Source: Gnetum montanum (Eukaryota; Streptophyta; Gnetopsida; Gnetales; Gnetaceae). From it: a DNA stretch of 64,000 nucleotides. The stretch covers positions 250,679 to 314,678 of the forward strand of contig MNCI01025574.1 of assembly GCA_015680685.1 (NCBI GenBank), written 5' to 3'. Each line of letters begins with the position of its first letter. The stretch's first letter is position 1. The notes below the pieces were generated by a model that searched no databases, was not told the DNA's origin, and saw only the letters and a program-made list of their open reading frames with translations. Shown here one piece after another: positions 55,866-64,000 of this stretch. Made by a program: the position numbers and the translations under genes.

Positions 55866-56724
55866 TGATAAATTATGTTTTCAATGCTCCGATATCAAGG
55901 TGGCCATGATATCAGGTACACAATATCAAGTACGTGATATCATGGCACAAGAAGTGATATCATACATTTGATATAGCAGGGTTACTCCCAGGTCTATAAA
56001 TATGGTATCTAGGCACATAATTGGGAGTAAGCTTTTGGTAGTCAAGTAGTGAAACTCTTACATTTTTTCCATTTGAAAGTTAGAATATTTTCCAAGTGCC
56101 CACAACAGGAGGTCTAAGTGTGAATGGATCTTTATTCAAGCATTGATGTACCTGAGCACACCATTATGTTGGCAATAAAGACAAACTCTTTGACTCATTC
56201 CTTGCAACACTTAAGACTTTATTTTATATGCATTTATATTTTATGCAATTTACATAAATATTATTTATATAGCAATTAATTTTGATCAATCAAGAAAATC
56301 ATTAAAATACACAAGCATGACCCCTTCAAACATACGTGTGACATTTGGTAGCTTAGAAACAATTAGCTGACAACCCAATAGTGTTCACAGAAAGTTCAAG
56401 ATGTGTTCAGGAACTGGGAATGATTACTTGTGTTAGGGTAGGTTAGACCATAGTTTATTTAGTAATTAATCACTCTTACTTTCATCTTTATTCTAGGTGA
56501 GTAATTTCATAAAAACACAAAATAACAAAAATCTTACACCTTAGTCACACTTAACCATCTAATTGCATTCCACAAGTGGGACTGGGATGACAACGAATGA
56601 ACAACATGCACACACTATTTAGATCTACCATACTTAGTAATTATAGTGTGCGAAATTTGACTAGATCACATGTGAACACCTATGATTCATGTGGTTGGGC
56701 ATAGGGGTACCTTGCTACTCAACA
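55866..56724 (+). repeat. TAT-2 3' LTR
   Basis: TGATAAATTATG...CTACTCAACA, followed by AGTGG. GATATC-word cluster at about 55890-55977 and TATA-like CTATAAATAT near 55994. Pair of 46660-47507. Confidence 0.9.
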
Positions 56725-56899
56725 AGTGGTATACACAACTTACATTACAATAGTAGTGCCAACAATTGTTTCCATTTATAGCCAACTATACCATTGGGAA
56801 ACCCAACTTGCTAAACGTTTTACTAAAAATAGTAATATGTCAAAACAACATCTTTTGATAATGTATTTTAGTTGATTAGTCATTCTACCCTTTAACTTG

Positions 56900-58566
56900 A
56901 CAAATATGGCAGCCAAGCAAGATGCAATTCATGTTTATGACCTTAAAGACCCTATAGTTATAAAATAAAGATAATCACTTAGGCAAAGGAGTGAAAACCT
57001 AAATTGCATGATTATCAACTAGGAATTCTACAACTTCCTTTGTGCTAAGATACAAGCTAGAATCCTATGACTATGCTCTAAATTTGATGTTAAGAATTAG
57101 TTTGAAACTATACACCAAGATGGAAAAGAATACATCTCATCTCCTTATGACAAAATCTCCCTTACTAAATTTTATTCATAAATGCTCATACAACTCATAG
57201 AGGTTGATGAGTTTAGTGAGGGAATTAGCTTAGAGAAATGTCAAGAAGAGGAAGATGAGTTTGAGGCCAAACAAGAGCCAAACACATTCATTGAAAGTCT
57301 TTCCCAATCTTTGGCTTCTTAAACATCTACATCAAACTCTACATCTCTTAACTCATTGATGGAACAGGTCCCTTGATCCAACTTTTCTCCTATCCATCCT
57401 ACCATGTTTGGATCCACACCTATCATTACCATAGAAAAGACATAACGCATGTCTCAGTCCACCTCCTTGTTCTCATCAATACCCTTTATCACACAACCTC
57501 ACTCCATTCACCCAACGTGGATGATGTCTACCTCATCATCTCCCTTTGTCATACTAGTAAGACTCTCATTGGAAGAGCAAACAACACAAGCCTCTCATAC
57601 TTCTTTTGTCCCCTTCATGTCACAAGTTCCAACTTAAATGTCTTTTTTATTGTTTAACCCACCTATGATAGTGGACACACGACCTCTTCCCTCTATGCCA
57701 ATATTAATTGTATAATATCAAGCTTTACAACTTCCTCCTCAACCATCAATACAAGCATCGTAGCCCACAGGGATGCCCCAAGGCTTGGGTCAAGCCTTCC
57801 AAATGAATCAAAACCTTAATGAAGAGTTGAAAAAAAAATTAAGGCCAATACAACTTAGATGTTCAAGGTTCAAGACTTCTACCAAGATGATGCTATAAGC
57901 CCTACTATATCCTAAATAACCTTACCCATGAGCTTGCCTATTCTAAACTTCACCAAGTACAATGATGATGAAGATCCCAATGCACATCTAGTTACCTTCT
58001 AGTCTAAGTGCCTCTTATTGCAATCTTAGCCACACATGATACTGAGGATTTTTCCTATGTTCCTCAAAGGTAAGGCTCTAGATTGGTATTGAACCTTCCA
58101 TAGGGGTTCTATCTCTTTCCTTGAGAACTTGATTAACCAAATTTTCAACTAGTTCAGATACAACTTGAAGCCAAATGCTACATTGAACCAACTAATGAAG
58201 ATGAAGTATGATCCACATGAACTAGTCAAAGGGTTCATTCAAAGGTGGAACTCAACACTTAATGAGATTCCAGAGCCTATTGCTGAAACTCATCTCTTGA
58301 CCATCTTTAATGGAATAGTAAATGACTTTATTAAATCAAAGCTTTACTACTTGGAGTTCCAATTACTAGGCCAAGCCTTTTTGCTAAACAAGAGCATTGA
58401 GAAGGTAGCTAAGAAAAGCAAAGATTTTGCCTATGTGGCCCACAAAAATCAACACACCAAGAGAGATAGCAATAAAACTAGCCAAGAACACACAAAAATG
58501 GATATAGTAATGAAGGATTGTAAACAAGAAGAAAGGCAAGGATCATTACCTCATAACACGTTTTGA
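56900..58566 (+). pseudogene. GYP-E gag (Tat/Ogre-like Gypsy), broken
   Basis: N-terminal part is frame-shifted and Ser/Thr/Pro-rich (57240-57700). The conserved gag core begins with L-P-I-L-N-F and Y-N-D-D-E-D-P-N-A-H-L near 57935-57990 (family F-x-G-x-x-D-P-x-x-H-L), continues with F-L-K-G-K-A-L-D-W-Y near 58060-58090 and the open block 58165-58566 (LMKMKYDPHELVKGFIQRWN). Particle-forming protein. Three or more stops upstream; open for the last 133 codons. Confidence 0.7.
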
Positions 58567-59690
58567 CTCATCCCAACTATCGACTTCCTATGTCCCAAAT
58601 CAACTAAGAAAAAAATTTCAATAGAAGAATAGGTCTAGTACACTAGGTTTCCTATGAATCCCTTTGAGCTTATAGAACATTTGCTTAAAGAAGATCATAT
58701 AAAACATAAAAAAACTCTCTAAAGAGGCTTGTAAGAGGCATAATCATATTTTTGACATATCTAGAGATCCAATGATTACTACCAAAGTACTTTAGACTTG
58801 ATAGGTTTTTCCATTATCATTAAATGACTGGTCATGACATCTATTTTTTCCTAACATTAAAGGATGACCTCTAAACGAGGATAGACCATGGAGAGTTGGT
58901 ATTGAATGAGACTAACCCTCCAAGCACTAACAACAACTCTTACACTAAAGCCTCATTCATAGAAACTAAATAGTTTAATCCTCTTAGGAAACCATTTTTC
59001 ATTAGAGTACCACTGTAGTCCCAAAACAAAAATCCTAGAGAGCACTTTTTCATACAGATACCACCTCCTCTAGCCTCTAAGAAGCCTTTCATCATACAGG
59101 TCCCAGCTTTAATGGCATCAACTTGACAACTAAGACCACGAGTTACCAATCCTCCAAATTCTAGGAAACCATTTGTTATTTGGGTCCTTTCACTGTCAAC
59201 AAGCCTATAATAATCCATGACCAAAGCCCATCCATAGTGGTCCACAACTTATAGGTTAGCAAGAAACCATCATCACAATGACGACAAAAACAACCAATCA
59301 TCAAAACAACAACCAAGCCAACTAAAGGTAACCAATGACAAAAGATTTCAAACAAGGGGCCTAATGCACATATATCAAAACCTCAACTAGAAACCCTAGG
59401 GAGGTTGAAGGAAGTTAGAATCACTAACATTGAAACAGCACATGCAGAGTAAAGAAGTTTCCTTGTAACAATGGAGAAAGCCAAATGGTCATGCAAGTAG
59501 AAGAACACATCACCAAAATTGTACAACTTAGTCACGATCTCTCTTGCACATAGGGATGCACTAACTCTAGTGTTAACCTCTATTCATATGAGTAAAGACA
59601 TGCTTACCAATAGAGAGTCTATTCACTCTATCATTAAGCAAGCTTTACTTGGGGAAAATTGGCATTAACCCATTCTTACCTTCCATGATA
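58567..59690 (+). other. GYP-E gag-protease linker, decayed
   Basis: Lies between gag and protease of the same element. Stops in all frames; no zinc knuckle recognised. An open minus-strand stretch at 58940-59245 is not supported by any motif. Confidence 0.4.
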
Positions 59691-60330
59691 GTGAAGTGAA
59701 GATTAACTCTTAAAATGAAGAGGTATTATTTGCTCCTCTCCTCATTATCATACATGTTGGTAGATACAAGGTTCATCATGCTCATGTAGATGATGGGGTA
59801 ACAACCAACATTGTGCCATTTTTCACTATTGACAAGCTAGGCCTAGTTGAGAACATCCAAGAAACCACTACTTCAACACTCAAGTTATTTAATAGATAAT
59901 GAGTAGTGGTGCAAGGTTTCATCTCCTTGGATTTTATAGCCAATGAGCAATTCCCTACATTTGCTAACTTCCTAGTGGTTGAAGAAGTACCTGGCCTCAA
60001 GTTGATCTTCAAAAGCCCATTGTTAGCAAAGTTTCATGTAGTCTCATCCCCTATACATCAACATGTCCATTTATCATAGGAGGGGAAATTGTGATCCATG
60101 AAGACAATGTGTCAATACCATCGGTTAACTATGTTAACATCGATCAAGATTCAAAAGTGAAGTTTCAAGAGAAAACTCATGAGACTTAGACTAGGGCCAC
60201 CAACAAAGATAATAATAATGCTGGTAGTATCAACTCTGCGACATGGGTTGATTAATAGAGATGCATGAAACTTGCCATGTTGAACAAGAGAAATGGTGAG
60301 CATAAGATCATGCCAAAGGCTCCTTGATCT
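59691..60330 (+). pseudogene. GYP-E protease (broken); pol not found after it
   Basis: H-V-D-D-G-V-T-T-N-I-V-P near 59780-59816 fits the Tat/Ogre retropepsin start (family V-L-x-D-x-G-S/A-x-x-N-x-L/I-P), followed by DKLGLVENI and a V-Q-G-F-I-S-L word near 59910. A K-L-I-F-K-S-P-L-L near 60000-60026 stands where the family has F-L-L-G-R-P-W. Stops at about 59897 and 60078. No RT, RNase H or integrase motif was seen in the remaining 3.7 kb, so pol is deleted or the element never had it. Confidence 0.55.
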
Positions 60331-61126
60331 ATCATAGGTCAAGCAATAAGTTCAGAGTGAATGTCTTATCCCCTCTTTTTTTAATGGTTGATTGTTTACT
60401 TTTGTGACGTTTTATCATATTTTGATACTAACTCTACCCTTATACACTCTTTTGAGAGCATCCCATACTTGCTAGGAAATGTATGGGTTGTGACCTATCA
60501 TGGTTTCAAATTGGCAAATATCCTATGGTTTTCTATGGCCTTAAACTGGCATATCATATATCCTATCATGGCCTAAAACTGGCAAACTTCTATAGCCTAC
60601 TTACAACCTAGTTTACACCCTTATAGTCCAACCATTTTTATCATTATTTAGTATTTGATGACATCATAAGATAACCAATGTAGCCCTATAGTCTAAGTGA
60701 ATATGTATAATGCATGACATATTTAAAACATTGAATATTATGAAACCATAAGTAAAATTCAATAGGTTTAAAGATAATAATCAGAATATCATAACCCATA
60801 ACCACAATCACAATAGTTTAAACAAGTGTCTAGAATAATGAACCATCAACCAATATTTAGAAGTCTCACACTAGCCTCAACATCCTAGGGTCAACATCAC
60901 AATATCAAAAAGCATAGACATAACTAAGATCATGATCAAAACAAATGCCTCTAAGGTGCAACTGGAGGAGGAGTAGGAGCATCTCCAACATGATCACTAC
61001 AAGGGCCACTAGCATCATTGTGACCTACAATAACAAATATAAAAAATAAGTATGTAATAAAAAAATAAACTAAGTAGCCAACAACATTAATCAAAAAACT
61101 GCAACCATATGGAATAGTTCACACTT
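60331..61126. other. Gene-free stretch
   Basis: AT-rich, no coding signal. A C-T-G-G-C-A-A/T word after AAA/CAAATTGG recurs around 60513-60585 (loose repeat). Confidence 0.4.
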
Positions 61127-61330
61127 GAATGAAAATGACAGTTTACAACCAAAAATATGAAAATGATAGTTTACATCTAAAAAATATGAAAATAATAGTT
61201 TACAATCAAAAATATGAAAATGATAGTTTACAACCAAAAAATATGAAAATGATAGTTTACAACCAAAAATATGAAAATGATAGTTTACAATCAAAAAAAA
61301 TAAAAATGATAGTTTACAACCAAAAACATG
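61127..61330. repeat. 28/29-bp minisatellite, seven units
   Basis: The word AGTTTACA recurs at 61140, 61168, 61197, 61225, 61254, 61282 and 61311, i.e. spacing alternating 28 and 29 bp. Each unit is an A-rich block with ATATGAAAATGATAGTTTAC. Open frames on both strands here are a by-product of the repeat. Confidence 0.95.
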
Positions 61331-61679
61331 GGAATGAAATATTAGAACCAAGATTTTGGTTTCCAAGCTAAATCTTAGGAGCCTTGGGATAGATTCCAAA
61401 TTCCATTCACTTCAAATACCTTGTCTATAGTCCCACATCTATACCATAAAACCTTAAGCTTAGGATAGGAAATCATGTGTTAACATGGGTGTAAACTGAG
61501 TTGCAAGAAATCCCAAAACTCATGAAGAAATTGGTTATTCTAAGTGACTACACTAACTTAGAGCATAGTTAAATGGAATATCATGTCTTTTACCACCTCC
61601 TAGTGGCCCATCTACGTTGTTCTTTAACCCATGAAACTTTGTGACCAAACTTAGTAGCTGAGTGTTAGAATTAGTAGTC

Positions 61680-62530
61680 ACCAAGTACCAAAATAGCTAC
61701 ACTAGGGAATCCTATGACTACACTAGGGAATCCTATGACTATGCTAGCCTAGCATAGGTTCATTTTAGTCATGATCCTAAAATAGTTGGATTAACATCTC
61801 ATGATCCAAAATGACATAAAACTTTATTTGAGAATCCTAAAGCCTTAGGACTTGGAAATTGACCACAATTTAACATTTTTTGATGAAGAAAAGATTAATC
61901 CTTATCCTAACTATGTTGAGGTAAGTTATGACTACATTGGCCCAATGTAGTCCTAGTGTAGCGATGTTTTATGGCAAGTTTGACTAGCATCATACCACTT
62001 CAAATAGCCCAAAACCTTGTTCAACTTCATTCAACTTTAATACAACCTTGTTCAACCATGAAAATACCAAAATAACTATCAACAAAGTTGAACCTGTGCA
62101 TGACTACGCTAGCCCAGCATAGTCTAATAGAAAATACCATAAAAACCACTTTTGTTGCTCCATTTCCACATTGGAATGATAAATTCATTCTTTCCAAGAG
62201 CCTACAATACCCTAGGAAGCTAGAAAAGCACTAATTGCAACCCTAATCCTCCATGAATTTGTCTATTCTATGTGACTATGTTGTGGCATTCCTTGACTAT
62301 GCTGGCCTAGTGTAGTCACTAGTGGAAACATCATTTTCAACTTTTGAAAGATGAAAATAGAGTCAAAACATACTAATCTTCAATCCTAACCCCTTGTACT
62401 AGCTGTGTCAATGATTAGGAGATCAAAAATAACCATATTGAACTTGGAAAATTATCCATCAATGCTGACTATGTTGGGGCATGAATGACTATGCTAGGCC
62501 AACATAGTCAATAATAGAGCCCAATGTAGT
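61680..62530. repeat. Cluster of ACTATG-type inverted repeats
   Basis: At least five short palindromes of one kind: 61739-61757 (CTATGCTAG / CTAGCATAG, 1-nt centre), 61930-61952 (GACTACATTGG / CCAATGTAGTC, 1-nt centre, perfect), 62102-62124, 62295-62317 and 62486-62511 (imperfect). A direct duplication GACTACACTAGGGAATCCTA lies just before the first one (61700-61738). No coding signal. Confidence 0.75.
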
Positions 62531-62689
62531 CACAAGAAAAAATGTCAATTTTACCCTAAAATAGCTCTGAAATGACCTTATCAAATATCCAAACTCACTT
62601 GGAAACCTTGTAGCCTCATGCAATGGCCTGCTAAGGTCTAAGAATAATAAAATCTAATCCTTTTTTATCAATATTGATCATGTTTCACT

Positions 62690-63165
62690 AGGTGTATTTC
62701 ACTTTAATTGATTTGACCTTATTTCATGCTGTTTTGACTTATTTTGACCTTGTTCTACATGGTTGATCTTTATTACCATCAATTGATCATACAACTTTAG
62801 TTTCATCATATCTACCTTATTTCCTCTATTATGGCCTTTGTTAATCTTTTTCTAGCCTTTGATTAGTGTTAGGTGATGGGGTTTGACCATTCTTGACTAT
62901 CATTTAACACCATTTAACCATGGCCTGCCAAGGCCTTAAACTAGCAACATGGTCACTAAAGTCTAAAATTGGCAAAAATGTAACTTTAGTTGATCATATT
63001 TGACCTTATTTTTTATATTTTCATTATGATTCAACTTGTTTTGACCTTGTTTAAACTTTATTTAACCTTATGTGGCCTTTATTTCATCTTATTTATCTTC
63101 ACCTACCCCTTATAGCTTTGGTTGACCTTGTTTACATTTCATTTGACCTTGAAATAACATGTGTT
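62690..63165. promoter_or_regulatory. Cluster of TTGACC (W-box-like) words
   Basis: TTGACC/TTGACT at about 62713, 62733, 62743, 62883, 62892, 63000, 63041, 63122 and 63143, six of them as TTGACCTT. TTGAC[C/T] is the core of the WRKY-factor site. No gene is attached; it may belong to an LTR or be a degenerate repeat. Confidence 0.35.
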
Positions 63166-64000
63166 TTCATAGTTACTAAGTTATTTTATATCCTTTTGGA
63201 ATTATTTGCATATCTATCAAACAGGTGCCACTTGATGTGCTTATGTTGTCATGTAGGAATGATCTAGAAGAATAAGCAAGCAAATTCAACTAGTCTTAAA
63301 GCCTAAATGGATCCCTCTCATGATGTTGTTAGACCAAGTTGACGTTATGTACCCAAAACTTAATCCTAAAATCATTATACTATGTAGTCATAATACTCTA
63401 AAGTAGCTTGATGATCATTGACCTTGAAGCTAGAAACATCACAGAGGATCCCTTAGTGGAAATTCCCATCTAGACCATGATGGTGAGGGGAAAGCACTTG
63501 AAACCAAGTTTCTCACTAGAAATTAAGCCTATTTATAACATCATCAAATCCTTGTAATGGAATAATAAAGCTATCACATAGCCCTAATTACATCTAAAAC
63601 TCACATATTTTCTTGTCTTATTGTTTACCATTGTTGAAATGTTGCAATGAATGATTGATGTTGACAATTTCAATGGTCTACAATAAGCGAATAGATGAAC
63701 TTCTAGACTTTGTAACATATGTGATCTTTGGTGACATAGTTTGATAATTATTTTATATGGATTTATGCATTATATTATAATAATATGACTTCTTGTGTTT
63801 GTAGGATGAAACCCAAAGTCATCATAGAGGTGCAACTCATTACAGTAGCAAGTCACCACGTGACCATGATGTAGAAGATTTAGTGAGCTTATACTACCAT
63901 ACTAAGAGTGCTTGTTCCACATTATTACCATTACCACTTCTTGAGCTTTGTCTCATAACCTAATTATAACCTTCCTCACCCTAAATGACTATGATGACCA
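63166..64000. other. Gene-free stretch to the window end
   Basis: No coding signal or clear repeat found. Confidence 0.4.

Larger units (their letters stand above)
46660..56724 (+). mobile_element. TAT-2: full-length Athila/Tat-like Ty3/Gypsy retrotransposon
   Basis: 10,065 bp from TGATAAATC to CTCAACA, with AGTGG on both sides. Order: 5' LTR, PBS, gag, protease, RT, RNase H, integrase, ~2-kb 3' region, polypurine tract, 3' LTR. The TTGG-type PBS, FMDD-type RT motif and the unassigned region after integrase point to the Athila/Tat group. Every domain is recognisable but each carries stops, so this copy is dead. It is the pol-bearing relative of TAT-1. Confidence 0.9.

Noticed and set aside
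61127-61330. Seven-unit direct repeat considered as a CRISPR-like array
   Set aside because: Units abut with no unique spacers, the DNA is eukaryotic, and no cas genes are present; it is a minisatellite.
61091-61399. Open frames on both strands through the minisatellite, giving repeated HFHIFGCKLS or YENDSL peptides
   Set aside because: The repeat unit simply lacks stops in these frames; peptide periodicity follows the DNA repeat and no gene context exists.
1-64000. tRNA, rRNA or other structured RNA genes
   Set aside because: Only tRNA-complementary primer-binding sites were seen; no cloverleaf or rRNA core words were recognised by eye.

Overview
This window looks like a gene-poor, repeat-filled piece of a large plant nuclear genome, most likely a gymnosperm (conifer-like). 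The grounds are AT-rich DNA crowded with old, stop-ridden LTR retrotransposons and LINEs nested in one another, plus a decayed plant family-1 UDP-glycosyltransferase (UGT). No intact host gene was found. The taxon call is an inference from style and content, not from a search.

Layout. 1-1010 is the 3' end of a GC-rich, young-looking LINE (LINE-1). 1011-8857 (copy A) and 21385-37366 (copy B) are two direct copies of one segment. Its ancestral content was a LINE reverse-transcriptase fragment on the minus strand, split by a short-LTR Copia element (COP-A / COP-B); then an opposing LINE C-terminal fragment; then a UGT gene fragment on the minus strand. Copy B later received a near full-length minus-strand L1-type LINE (LINE-2, 28376-35341) flanked by a long target-site duplication. 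LINE-2 itself holds a 5'-truncated Copia remnant (COP-3, 32366-33497). A perfect-looking foldback element (37390-37774) sits at the right edge of copy B.

Between the copies lies a Ty3/Gypsy chromovirus remnant (about 9090-20312). Its RNase H region was split by TAT-1 (9617-15519), a minus-strand Athila/Tat-like LTR element with gag but no recognisable pol, bounded by the 5-bp duplication GGCCT.

To the right are a gag-only Copia-type element (TRG, 39227-45568) with a second, unusual ORF in place of pol; a possible leader or LTR of a Tat/Ogre-like element (GYP-E); TAT-2 (46660-56724), a complete 10.1-kb Athila/Tat-like element with LTRs, PBS, gag, PR, RT, RNase H, INT and PPT, bounded by AGTGG; and GYP-E gag and protease (about 56900-60330). 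The last 3.7 kb has no gene but carries a 28/29-bp minisatellite, a set of ACTATG-type palindromes and a cluster of TTGACC words.

Insertion order, read from the nesting: LINE fragments, then the Copia insertion, then the duplication, then LINE-1 into copy A and LINE-2 into copy B, then COP-3 into LINE-2. TAT-1 post-dates the chromovirus and TAT-2 post-dates GYP-E. No element here has an uninterrupted full coding set. Percent identities were not computed; all homology is by eye.
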